Shown here one piece after another: positions 26,399 to 34,829 of a stretch of DNA of 64,000 bases; the stretch's first letter is position 1, and each line of letters starts with the position of its first letter. The notes under the pieces are model-generated. The model did not search any database. It was not told where the DNA came from and saw nothing but the letters and a program-made list of their open reading frames with translations. The stretch lies in the NCBI GenBank assembly GCA_002835675.1, contig PIZR01000002.1, positions 1,341,878 to 1,405,877 on the forward strand, read 5' to 3'. A program made the translations under genes and the position numbers. This DNA comes from Bacillus sp. BA3. GTDB taxonomy: Bacteria; Bacillota; Bacilli; Bacillales; DSM-1321.

Positions 26399-27631
26399 AT
26401 GAAAATTGGTACATTTGCAAAGCTTTTTCATGTTACCACCGATACCGTTCGTTATTACATTGAACTGGGATTATTAATACCAGACAAAAAAAACACCCAG
26501 TATCAAATGAACCAATTGTGTCTTGACGACATGGCTTTTATTACTGAGCTGAAAAAATTTCATTTTTCACTGCTAGAAATTCAACAAATTTTATCGTATC
26601 AGCGTGTCACAAACTTCTCGGACCATGAGGATATCGACTACTACAACAACTTTCTCATTGATAAAAAGAACCAGCTGACCAAGAAAAAAGAAGACATATC
26701 AAAAGCTATCCAATTGATTGAAAAAACGGTTCAAACCAACTCGCCTTCATCCAAAGAAGAGAATTTTACAGGGGTCCCACTTTCCTTTGTAAATTTGCTC
26801 TATTGTCCGAAGTGCCACATTCCACTTGAAATGAAAGATGTGACGATTAAAAAAGTCTACATTCAAACTGGGAGTTTAACTTGTACCTGTGGATACGAGG
26901 CAGCTATCGAGGAAGGTATTATCATTACCGGGAACTTGTACGAGACGTCTCCTTATCCATCTTATTTTTACGATAAAGAAACGATTAAAGAGATCAATCC
27001 CAATATGATTAACTTATTTGAAAAAAGTAATTTTTGGTTTCAAAAAGTTCTACAAAATGTAGATTTGAAAAACAAGTTAATCGTGGAAACAAACGTTGAC
27101 GCTTTTGTGTCACTACCCAAATATATCGATGTTCTTGAAACGAGCGCATCCTATGTATTCAGTGGCTATTCGCTTGCGATGCTCAAGAAGGTTAGAAAAA
27201 GAATTGAGCGTATGAATCCGAAGCCAAATGTCCTTTATATTTTGAATTCTGATTTAAATCTGCCATTGAAACCGCTTAGCATCGATGTTTTTGTGGATAG
27301 TTTTACAGCAAATGATTTTTCACTGCTCAATCCGCAGTTCCCAATTCATGTTCTAAAAAACTATTTACATTGCAGTTCAACAATTGTCGGCGGGTACTCC
27401 TATTATGATAGCTCGGCCAAATCCTTGAAAAATATTTCAGCCTTATATCCAAATTCCCACGTGCATATTTTATATCCAAAATACATAGAAGAAAATATAT
27501 CAGTACACGGATTTCAAATTACACAAAGTGAAAATATTGGTTACTGTACAGATCCAGGAACTTTTTTTGATTATCATGTAATAGACGAAAAATTCCACAT
27601 GCTAATGTATTTGGCTAGTATGAAAAAATAG
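26399..27631 (+). CDS. MerR regulator fused to zinc-ribbon and methyltransferase-like domain
   Basis: A 410-residue protein, far longer than ordinary MerR regulators. Residues 1-70 are a MerR winged helix (KIGTFAKLFHVTTDTVRYYI) followed by a dimerising coiled coil to about 115. Residues 135-175 hold a four-cysteine ribbon (Cys136, 139, 162, 164; CPKC and CTCGYEAAIEEGIII) like that in front of RlmA-type rRNA methyltransferases. The rest resembles a Rossmann methyltransferase fold but I see no clear SAM glycine motif, so it may be a sensor. It is divergent from the operon at 19939-26213, whose promoter has the MerR hallmark. Confidence 0.8.
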   Translation: MKIGTFAKLFHVTTDTVRYYIELGLLIPDKKNTQYQMNQLCLDDMAFITELKKFHFSLLEIQQILSYQRVTNFSDHEDIDYYNNFLIDKKNQLTKKKEDISKAIQLIEKTVQTNSPSSKEENFTGVPLSFVNLLYCPKCHIPLEMKDVTIKKVYIQTGSLTCTCGYEAAIEEGIIITGNLYETSPYPSYFYDKETIKEINPNMINLFEKSNFWFQKVLQNVDLKNKLIVETNVDAFVSLPKYIDVLETSASYVFSGYSLAMLKKVRKRIERMNPKPNVLYILNSDLNLPLKPLSIDVFVDSFTANDFSLLNPQFPIHVLKNYLHCSSTIVGGYSYYDSSAKSLKNISALYPNSHVHILYPKYIEENISVHGFQITQSENIGYCTDPGTFFDYHVIDEKFHMLMYLASMKK

Positions 27632-27871
27632 CACAAATAGGCTGGCCGAAAAGCTGCTAGTCGACGGATGATACAGCTCCATTGTAGCCAAAAAAGTTCT
27701 GGTTCGAGATAATTGCAAGTAATCTCTGAATTTTGGACATACTGATACTATTACTTTAATAAAGGTGCATCAGAATGGAAAAGCAAAATTCATTCTAGTG
27801 GAAACATTATCATCATGATATTTTTTTGCAAACAGTAAGATGGGAACTTTAGCTTTTGTAATTAGGTAGAA

Positions 27872-28285
27872 ATGATGCACTTACGGGTTTTATCTGTTGC
27901 TCATACAACGATTAGCGTTGGGTTGATCTATATTGATGATGCACTGGCAAATTGGTTAGAACCCATTGAGGGCCTCCAAGCGCCATTAACAGGTTCCTCG
28001 GATGTGGGAGATGTTAGTTGGATTGTTCCTACTGCCCAATGCACAACAGCTTGTTTTGTTCTTGGGTCACCTTTGCATAGCTGGCAGTGGGTTACACTAG
28101 GATCAACATCCATTGCCCATAAAGGAATGCTTCATGCTGGCAAGGTTATTGCGGCAACTGCAGTAGAAGTGCTTCAAAATCCAGAATTAGTTGAAAAGGC
28201 AAAAACGGAGCTAAAAGAACGATTACAAGGGAAAAGCTATATCTCCCCTATTCCGCAAGATGTAAAGCCTTTAGTTAAAAGATGA
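27872..28285 (+). pseudogene. C-terminal remnant of an M20 (AbgB-like) hydrolase
   Basis: The reading frame encodes only the end of an aminobenzoyl-glutamate-hydrolase-type M20 protein: SSDVGDVSWIVPTAQC, then GSPLHSWQWVTLGSTSIAHK and MLHAGKVIAATAVEVLQNPE. The N-terminal catalytic half (about 330 residues) is missing, the first 25 residues do not look like the family, and there is no ribosome site. A good terminator still follows. 27632-27871 contains no recognisable upstream part. Probably a decayed gene in this catabolic region. Confidence 0.75.
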
Positions 28286-28349
28286 TAGACTAGATTAGTG
28301 GGTTACCGTAATCGCCCCTTGCATATACGGCCATTTAGTTCATGGTATA

Positions 28350-28382
28350 AAAAGGGATCTTCGATTGGAAGATCCCTTTTCC
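28350..28382 (+). terminator. Terminator after the M20 remnant
   Basis: AAAAGGGATCTTC pairs exactly with GAAGATCCCTTTT around a five-base loop. Confidence 0.85.
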
Positions 28383-28453
28383 GTTTGGTCTTTATATTAA
28401 TTCCAAATTTTTGTTAAGAGCAGTTTCTAACATCTCTAAGTGTCATAAAAAGC

Positions 28454-28990
28454 TTATCCCATCACATTCAACAGATATCCTTCAATTTCGTGCTTGCTTT
28501 TTAAAATAACTATTAGCTTTTCAGGGTCACTCTTTTGAAGATCGGCAAATCTGGCTTTCATTTCTTTCTTGCGAGGAAAATAGGTGGTCATGATAAATTT
28601 AATAAACTGCCAGTCTAATTTTTCATTGCAGCCTTTGCCCATATCCGGCCTTGTTTTACCTATATTAGACAACCAACGTTTTATAACCCGGTAAAGGCAA
28701 ACACGGAGAGGAAGTTCTAAATAAATAATCGTATCGGCAAGCTCCGAACGTAAATTAAAAGAATTACTATAGTTGCCCTCCATTATCCACTTGTCATGAC
28801 TCAATACCTTCTTCTGGGCAGAAATAAAAGCCTCTAAAGGAGCCTCCACCCAGCCAGGCCTCCAGTAGAATGTATCCAAATGATATACTTCGATATTCAA
28901 ATGATCTCCAAGCCTTCTTGCAAAAGTAGATTTTCCGACACCCGCGGACACTCCGATAACCATGATACGTTCCATTGATATACCATCCAC
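28454..28990 (-). CDS. P-loop kinase-like protein (DNA topology modulation/FlaR type)
   Basis: A 178-residue adenylate-kinase-like P-loop protein. Walker A is GVSAGVGKST near residues 13-22, followed by YHLDTFYWRPGW and WIMEGNYSNSF, the signature of the group annotated as topology modulation protein FlaR. The true substrate of this group is unsettled. The first ATG has a GGGGAG site; a second ATG five codons in (MERIMVIG) is also possible. Single gene. Confidence 0.85.
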   Translation of the reverse strand: MDGISMERIMVIGVSAGVGKSTFARRLGDHLNIEVYHLDTFYWRPGWVEAPLEAFISAQKKVLSHDKWIMEGNYSNSFNLRSELADTIIYLELPLRVCLYRVIKRWLSNIGKTRPDMGKGCNEKLDWQFIKFIMTTYFPRKKEMKARFADLQKSDPEKLIVILKSKHEIEGYLLNVMG

Positions 28991-29117
28991 TCTCCCCTTT
29001 TATGTTCATAAGAAAAGGCGACCCTTCTTGAAGAAGAATCGCATCAGTTTTAGAAAATGAAGTATGGTTGCTGCGGTGTCCTGTCAAAGAACAAGCCAGC
29101 CTTACATTTTATCTCTA

Positions 29118-30176
29118 TTAAATCAGATGCCCTAAATGTTTCTTTACCTCGTAATCAACAAGTTTTTCATCTTTCTTAATTCGTGCCAGATAATCCGGGT
29201 TGGCTATAAGCGGACGGCCAATCGCCGCAACGTCAATGATGCCTTTTTCCAGTGCTGCTTCTGCTGTTTCAGGATCAAGCCCGCCCACACCGACTATGAT
29301 TCCATCCCAGTGGCTGCGTACCAATTCATGCATGGTCAATCCTCTTGCAATCGGTTTGGTAAATTCCATCGTGGATGGGTGAATCATTTTGACTCCTGTT
29401 TCATTGAACGCTTCAATAAATGTTTGGATCGCTTTTTCAGGGTCTTCCCACATGTAAGACGGCTGGTCAATTTTCAAAGCCGAGAAACGAATAAGGGTAC
29501 GTTCCACTCCAACCGCATCAATAACTGCTTTTAGCACTTCCTTCATAAATGTCAGACGTTGTTTTAAATCACCACCGTACCGATCGGTCCTTTCATTGGA
29601 GGTGTCAGAATTGAACTGGTCTATTAAGTAGCCATGTGCACCATGAATTTCAACGCCGTCAAAACCAGCAACCATTGCATTCTTTGCAGCTTGTTTATAT
29701 TGGTTCACAACTTCTGCAATATCCGTCTCTGTCATTTCTTCAGGAGTGTCAAAAGGTTTGCCGAATCGTGAAACCTTACCTTCTGCAGCGATAGGTGACG
29801 GAGCCTGCGGAGGAAGTCCTCCTGCAATTTCATGGTGACTTGCACGGCCCACATGCCAGATTTGCGCAATAATCGTTCCGCCTTCAGCGTGTACTGCTTC
29901 CGTTACTTTTTTCCAGCCGTTGATTTGCTCTTGAGTATATATACCGGGAACTCCAGGATTGCCCTTTGCTCTTGGTGAAATCACTACACCTTCAGTAATG
30001 ATAAGTCCGATTCCATCTTGAGCCCGTTTTCGGTAATATTCTACGGTCAGGTCATTCACAACACCAGTTTCGTTATCGGCAAACGAACGTGTCATAGGAG
30101 CCATAGCCGTTCTTGTTTTTAAGTTCCATGCACCTATTGTTACAGGTTCAAACATTTTGGTTTTTATTGTTTTCAT
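29118..30176 (-). CDS. Old yellow enzyme family NADH:flavin oxidoreductase
   Basis: A 352-residue FMN-containing alkene reductase. The barrel starts NLKTRTAMAPMTRSFAD; the substrate-binding motif is GFDGVEIHGAHGYLIDQF near residue 167-184 (His-x-x-His variant), followed by SNERTDRYGG and IIVGVGGLDPETAE. It reduces activated C=C bonds of enones or nitro compounds. The ATG lies seven bases after GGGAGG. It is separated from the upstream MFS gene by a terminator, so it probably has its own promoter, though both could serve electrophile defence. Confidence 0.92.
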   Translation of the reverse strand: MKTIKTKMFEPVTIGAWNLKTRTAMAPMTRSFADNETGVVNDLTVEYYRKRAQDGIGLIITEGVVISPRAKGNPGVPGIYTQEQINGWKKVTEAVHAEGGTIIAQIWHVGRASHHEIAGGLPPQAPSPIAAEGKVSRFGKPFDTPEEMTETDIAEVVNQYKQAAKNAMVAGFDGVEIHGAHGYLIDQFNSDTSNERTDRYGGDLKQRLTFMKEVLKAVIDAVGVERTLIRFSALKIDQPSYMWEDPEKAIQTFIEAFNETGVKMIHPSTMEFTKPIARGLTMHELVRSHWDGIIVGVGGLDPETAEAALEKGIIDVAAIGRPLIANPDYLARIKKDEKLVDYEVKKHLGHLI

Positions 30177-30318
30177 ATAAGTTCCTCCCGTTAACCGCTT
30201 AACCTGAGCTAAATTTTAGTAACTTTCATTGTGTAAGATTATCCGATAAGTGGTTAATTTTCAAATAATTCACTCTGATTTTAGCGCTTCTGATAAAATA
30301 TGGTAATAAAGACCAATG

Positions 30319-30356
30319 AAAAAGCCAGACAGAGAAAATTACTTTCCCTGCTGGCT
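30319..30356 (-). terminator. Terminator of the MFS exporter gene
   Basis: AGCCAGCAGGGAAAG pairs imperfectly with CTTTCTCTGTCTGGCT-type sequence (two mismatches), followed by five U residues on the minus strand. Confidence 0.7.
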
Positions 30357-30383
30357 AATTTATTTTTCTTCATTACTATCTTA

Positions 30384-31811
30384 TTAGTCTCGTGCTCTTC
30401 TGATAAAAAAAGACACGATCAAACCAATGATTGCAAGGACAAGACCGAAAATAAAGGCATCTTGAACGCCTGCAGTCAATGAACCGCTAATGGCAGATGG
30501 ATCGAACGGATCTTCTGCATTTGCCATATAATTTTTTTGGGATGCTGACATGATTGTAATGGCAACGGTTGTACCGATAGCCCCTGATACTTGTTGCAAT
30601 GTATTCATTAGAGCAGTTCCATCCGGATAAAGATTTTTCGGCAGTTGATTCAGCCCATTTGTCTGGGCCGGCATCATGACCATCGAAACACCAATCATAA
30701 GGAGGGAATGCATGACGACTACCATAATGATCGTCGTTTCAGTCGTTACGTTCGTCAAGGTCCATAACATGACAATCATGATAATGAAGCCAGGGATCAC
30801 TAACCCTCTTGGCCCGAACTTATCAAAAATGCGCCCCGTAACCGGAGACATGATACCATTAAGCACTCCCCCCGGTAATAGTACCAGCCCAGCAGAAAAT
30901 GCTGCTAATGCAAGCCCGGTTTGCAGGTATAGCGGTAAGAGAATCATTGATGACATGATGATCATGAAGGTGATGAAGACGGTTATTAAACCAAATGTGA
31001 ACATCGGGTATTTAAAAACGCGCAAGTCAATCATCGGTTTATCCATGTTGAATTGTCTTACAGCAAACAGGAAGAGCGCTATAAGTCCGACAATGATAGA
31101 GGAAAGAACTATCGCATTGCTCCATCCTTGTTCTCCGACAATACTAAAGCCATAAACAATTCCGCCAAAACCAATGGTTGATAAAATAATGGATGGTACG
31201 TCAATTTTAGGTTTGGTGATTATTGAAACGTTTTGCATATACTTGAGACCGAATAGTAAAGCGATCACAAAGAACGGCAAAGACACCCAGAAAATGTAAT
31301 TCCACTTCAGGTTTTCAATAATCAAACCTGAAACTGTCGGCCCGATTGCTGGGGCAAACATGATCACCAGCCCCATCAATCCCATCGTCGCTCCCCTTTT
31401 ATGGATAGGGAAAATCAATAAAATGGTATTGAACATGAGAGGCAATAAAAGACCCGTTCCGATTGCCTGGATGACACGGGCTAGCATCAAGATGCCGAAC
31501 CCAGGTGCAATTGCTGCAATGAGCGTCCCAATGATGGAGAATACCATTGAGGCAATGAATAATTGACGAGTATTGAACCACTGAATCAAGAGTCCCGAAA
31601 CGGGAACCAATATCCCCAATGTTAATAGGTAACCCGTTGTCAGCCATTGCACGGTGGAAGGACTGACATTGAACTCTTGTATTAGATCACCCAGAGCCAT
31701 GTTTAATGCCGTCTCACTGAATAACCCAATGAACCCTGCAATTAAAAATGCAATTAAAATGGGAGTCGTTCTAATGACTGGTTTTTGTTGCTGTGTTGCA
31801 TCTGTAGACAT
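30384..31811 (-). CDS. MFS multidrug exporter, DHA2/EmrB-QacA type (LmrB-like)
   Basis: A 475-residue proton-driven exporter with 14 predicted helices. Motif A-like and C-type segments are seen in helices 4-5 (ARVIQAIGTGLLLPLMFNTI and GLVIMFAPAIGPTVSGLIIE, the exporter-specific GP motif). The length and the adjacent LmrA-like TetR repressor gene upstream on the same strand match the B. subtilis lmrA-lmrB pair, which confers lincomycin and puromycin resistance. Drug range here is inference. Confidence 0.88.
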   Translation of the reverse strand: MSTDATQQQKPVIRTTPILIAFLIAGFIGLFSETALNMALGDLIQEFNVSPSTVQWLTTGYLLTLGILVPVSGLLIQWFNTRQLFIASMVFSIIGTLIAAIAPGFGILMLARVIQAIGTGLLLPLMFNTILLIFPIHKRGATMGLMGLVIMFAPAIGPTVSGLIIENLKWNYIFWVSLPFFVIALLFGLKYMQNVSIITKPKIDVPSIILSTIGFGGIVYGFSIVGEQGWSNAIVLSSIIVGLIALFLFAVRQFNMDKPMIDLRVFKYPMFTFGLITVFITFMIIMSSMILLPLYLQTGLALAAFSAGLVLLPGGVLNGIMSPVTGRIFDKFGPRGLVIPGFIIMIVMLWTLTNVTTETTIIMVVVMHSLLMIGVSMVMMPAQTNGLNQLPKNLYPDGTALMNTLQQVSGAIGTTVAITIMSASQKNYMANAEDPFDPSAISGSLTAGVQDAFIFGLVLAIIGLIVSFFIRRARD

Positions 31812-31872
31812 AAAATATTTCCTCCAATTACTAACTGTTCGACCTAAGCTTAAGATAATTTTTCCGTATGAC

Positions 31873-32445
31873 TTATTTATTTATCAGCAATAATGGTATC
31901 TGTTCGGCAATGGCTTGGAGAGGTCCCCCGCTTTTCGCCGTTAAGGATAAAAGGATACCGCCTTCAATCAAAGCATTAATTACGATACTCAATTCTTTTG
32001 CCCGTTTCTCACTGAATTCCGCCTCGAGTAATTTCTTCACATATATGGATTGCCAATCTTCTATCGCTTCTTGGCAGGCCGTTCTTATCTGCTCACTTGT
32101 CGTATATGTTTCCGCTGCAATCGTTCCGATTGGCAGTCCTAATAGATTTTCACTATCCCCAAATACCTCGGATAATTGAAAAATATGAGCCTGAATGGCT
32201 TTGATGGGGTCATCGATTTCATCAAAGCCCCGTTGAATTTCATCTATCACGAATTCTTTAGTATGAATTATCGCCTCTATCGCCAATTCTTCTTTGCCTT
32301 TCGGAAAATAATGATACAGAGAACCTTTTGGGATTCCACTTTCCTCAATAATGTCTTTAAGCCCTACACCATAATATCCACGTATTCGAAAAAGTCGGGA
32401 AGCAGCTTCAATAAGAATGTCTTTAGAGTTTCGTTTCTCTGTCAT
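31873..32445 (-). CDS. TetR/AcrR family repressor (LmrA/YxaF-like)
   Basis: A 190-residue TetR-family regulator. The N-terminal helix-turn-helix includes ASRLFRIRGYYGVGLKDIIE and GSLYHYFPKGKEELA, the latter the LmrA/YxaF-type recognition helix. The C-terminal domain is the ligand pocket. It is 61 bases upstream of the MFS exporter gene in the same direction, and should repress itself and the exporter until a drug binds. Confidence 0.9.
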   Translation of the reverse strand: MTEKRNSKDILIEAASRLFRIRGYYGVGLKDIIEESGIPKGSLYHYFPKGKEELAIEAIIHTKEFVIDEIQRGFDEIDDPIKAIQAHIFQLSEVFGDSENLLGLPIGTIAAETYTTSEQIRTACQEAIEDWQSIYVKKLLEAEFSEKRAKELSIVINALIEGGILLSLTAKSGGPLQAIAEQIPLLLINK

Positions 32446-32487
32446 AGCTGGATCACTCCTTGAATTATATCAACCGGTCTATTAGAG

Positions 32488-32516
32488 ACTATACTTGTAT
32501 ATCATTGTTTTGTCAA
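32488..32516 (-). promoter_or_regulatory. Sigma-A promoter of the TetR/MFS operon
   Basis: TTGACA and TATAGT are 17 bases apart on the minus strand, followed by CTCTAATAGACCGGTTGATA, which has the TAGACC half-site look of LmrA-type operators over the start point. Confidence 0.85.
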
Positions 32517-32564
32517 AGATGATACTTATATATGCATTGAATATGCGATTGAAACTCATTGGAA

Positions 32565-32594
32565 ACAAAAAAGAACACCTCCTAATGGTGTTCT
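32565..32594 (-). terminator. Terminator of the holin-like toxin transcript
   Basis: AGAACACC pairs with GGTGTTCT, followed by UUUUUU on the minus strand, about 100 bases after the small ORF's stop codon. Confidence 0.8.
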
Positions 32595-32698
32595 CTGCAA
32601 GTTTAAAAAATCGTGAAAATCAATACCTTCTTAAACAACCCGGCATTTTTTAAAACGCTTCGATTATTAATCAAACACATCGTCCTGGCTCAATATCT

Positions 32699-32791
32699 TC
32701 AAGGATTCTTGTCATGATTTTTGAAATCAAGAATAGCAATTACAAACATGCCAAAGCTTAGCATCAGGGAAATAACTTCGAAAGTACCCAT
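32699..32791 (-). CDS. Putative holin-like toxin, 30 residues
   Basis: An ORF too short for routine calling, starting MGTFEVISLMLSFGMFVIAI, one hydrophobic helix followed by the charged tail LDFKNHDKNP. This is the pattern of the small holin-like toxin peptides (TxpA/BsrG/YonT-like type I toxins) of Bacillus. A strong GGAGG site lies ten bases upstream. The long 3' untranslated stretch and terminator suit pairing with an antisense RNA, but I cannot see a convincing antisense promoter. Confidence 0.7.
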   Translation of the reverse strand: MGTFEVISLMLSFGMFVIAILDFKNHDKNP

Positions 32792-32946
32792 TCATACATC
32801 GCCTCCTTATATCCAGCTTTTCCTGATCAGAGATTGTCCTATACAAGAAAAAGATGAAGCAGTGGCTTTTAAACAAAAAATAAGCAAACCCACTAGGGTC
32901 TGCCCTTGTACTCCATTCGAATTTCTTTTCAAAAGACCGATTACTG

Positions 32947-33936
32947 TTAATAACCAAGTTTTTTTTCTACAACGTTCATTAAGGGTTTACCGTCAGAATA
33001 AAGCTTTAAATTTTTCAGGAATAATTCCATAACACGATCTAGGTGTTTGGAGGAGTTGTAAGCATTATGTGGGGAAACCATGACATTTTCCAGCTGCCAG
33101 AAAGGATGGTCCTTAGGTAAAGGTTCTACTTCAAACACATCTAGAGCCGCTCCTGCTATGTGCCCATTGCTCAAGGAATGAATTAAATCTTCATCAACAA
33201 TCGTATTACCTCGGCCGACATTAATTACATAGCTGCCTTTTTTCATTTTATTTAAGCGTTCTTTATTAAAAAAGTATGATGTATCTTTTGTAAACGGAAG
33301 GGCCAAGACGACAAAGTCGGAACTGGAAAGGACCTCATCCACTTGATCCATTCCCATTATCAAATCAGCAGGTTCATATTCCGTGTTCCTCTTGGAGGGA
33401 TTCCGGCGGCACCCAATAACGGTCATACCAAGTGCTTTACATCTCTTTGCTATCTCATAGCCAATATCCCCATATCCAATTATCCCCACTGTCGCATTCT
33501 CGAGATCTTTCACAGGAATTTCAACCCAAGTTTTGTTTATTTGATTTCTGATCATTGTCGGTACACCTCTTGCTAATGAAGACAGCATCGCAATTGTATG
33601 CTCCGCTATTGGGACAGATGTGCAGCCTTTGACATTGGTGATGATGACATCGCTGTTTTGTATATCTTCATTCAGCATGGCCTCCACTCCAGCAGTGTCT
33701 GAATGGACCCATTTAATATTTGGAGCTTTTTTTATAATGTTAAGATTATCATGAAGCCCCAGCGTATAAATGACATCAAACTTCGATAGATCAACTGTTG
33801 GTTGTGGTTCAGGTTCACCGAACTCCCATGGCTCGACAACAACTTCTGAACAAATCTCCTTAAACTGATTGATGTATTTTTCCGGTATATCGACCCTGAT
33901 ATAGAGTGAAGGTGCTGTTTTCTTAGAATCGGACAT
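32947..33936 (-). CDS. D-2-hydroxyacid dehydrogenase
   Basis: A 329-residue NAD-dependent D-isomer-specific 2-hydroxyacid dehydrogenase. The cofactor site is ATVGIIGYGDIGYEIAKR near residue 150, followed by the catalytic set: an Arg in INVGRGNTIVDE, a Glu in ALDVFEVEPLP, and a His in VSPHNAYN. It interconverts a 2-oxoacid and a D-2-hydroxyacid. It is the last gene of the four-gene sigma-54 operon with a ureohydrolase, SSS symporter and class II aldolase. ATG seven bases after AGGAGG. Confidence 0.9.
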   Translation of the reverse strand: MSDSKKTAPSLYIRVDIPEKYINQFKEICSEVVVEPWEFGEPEPQPTVDLSKFDVIYTLGLHDNLNIIKKAPNIKWVHSDTAGVEAMLNEDIQNSDVIITNVKGCTSVPIAEHTIAMLSSLARGVPTMIRNQINKTWVEIPVKDLENATVGIIGYGDIGYEIAKRCKALGMTVIGCRRNPSKRNTEYEPADLIMGMDQVDEVLSSSDFVVLALPFTKDTSYFFNKERLNKMKKGSYVINVGRGNTIVDEDLIHSLSNGHIAGAALDVFEVEPLPKDHPFWQLENVMVSPHNAYNSSKHLDRVMELFLKNLKLYSDGKPLMNVVEKKLGY

Positions 33937-34025
33937 TATAAAACCTCCTCAAGAACCTACGATACCCTTTTCCCTCTTTTATGGGAAAACAATCCGTTGC
34001 AGATTAGACCATGCCTGCTTTATGG

Positions 34026-34787
34026 TCACCTCAAGAAATCTGGCTGCTCTTTTCTGATTCTGTCCCAAAGAGGCTGAAAACTCAGCCATCCCTCATATTC
34101 CGTTCCCGTTTGTTCTGCCGTTAACTTTGCATACTCTTCTTCTATAAAAATAGGCTTACCTACAGACTCAGCCATTATCTGTGCTTGACATGAACGTTCC
34201 ATCGTTATGAACCACCACGCAGCTGAATCTACAGACTGGCCTACAGTTAACAATCCATGGTTGCGGAGGATGACAGCTTTGCATTGACCTAAAGCCTTAG
34301 CAATGCGTTTCCCTTCTTCGGATGCGTAAACCACACCCGTAAAATCATCAAATAATGCATGATCTCTGTAAAATTGGCAGGCATCTTGCGTAATCGGATC
34401 TAACAATCTCCCTAAGGAAGACCATGTCTTTCCATAGACTGAATGAGCATGTGCCGCTGCAATGGCATCCGGTCGCGCTTTATGAATTTCAGAATGAATG
34501 GCAAAGGCAGCACCATTCACAGAATGTTCACCCTCTACAATATCACCTTTATGATTGACCAATATTAGATCCGAAACGGAAATTTGACTAAAATGCATCC
34601 CAAACGGATTAACCCAGAAATGGTCTGTATATTTAGGATCACGGACCGTAATATGGCCGGCTATCCCTTCATCGAAACCAAACTTTGAAAAAAGACGGAA
34701 AGAAGCTGCCAACCGTTCCTTCCTGTGAATGCGCTCTTCTTCCAATGTATTGAATGTTGCGGGTTGCAGGGAAATTGTCTTTGTCAT
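34026..34787 (-). CDS. Class II aldolase/adducin family protein
   Basis: A 253-residue class II aldolase-fold protein. The zinc ligands are present: AAHAHSVYG (two His) near residue 110 and ILRNHGLLTVG near 175, with the Glu-type base region GIAGHITVRDP near 45. Members cleave or decarboxylate hydroxy-oxo acids and sugar phosphates. The true start is the ATG nine bases after GAGGAGG. It lies between the symporter (24-base gap upstream) and the dehydrogenase. Confidence 0.88.
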   Translation of the reverse strand: MTKTISLQPATFNTLEEERIHRKERLAASFRLFSKFGFDEGIAGHITVRDPKYTDHFWVNPFGMHFSQISVSDLILVNHKGDIVEGEHSVNGAAFAIHSEIHKARPDAIAAAHAHSVYGKTWSSLGRLLDPITQDACQFYRDHALFDDFTGVVYASEEGKRIAKALGQCKAVILRNHGLLTVGQSVDSAAWWFITMERSCQAQIMAESVGKPIFIEEEYAKLTAEQTGTEYEGWLSFQPLWDRIRKEQPDFLR

Positions 34788-34829
34788 TTTTACTTTCCTC
34801 CTCAATTTTTCCGTTTTTTTGCCGAACCA

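Noticed and set aside
29136..29534. Plus-strand ORF of 132 codons
   Set aside because: Shadow of the old-yellow-enzyme gene on the other strand.
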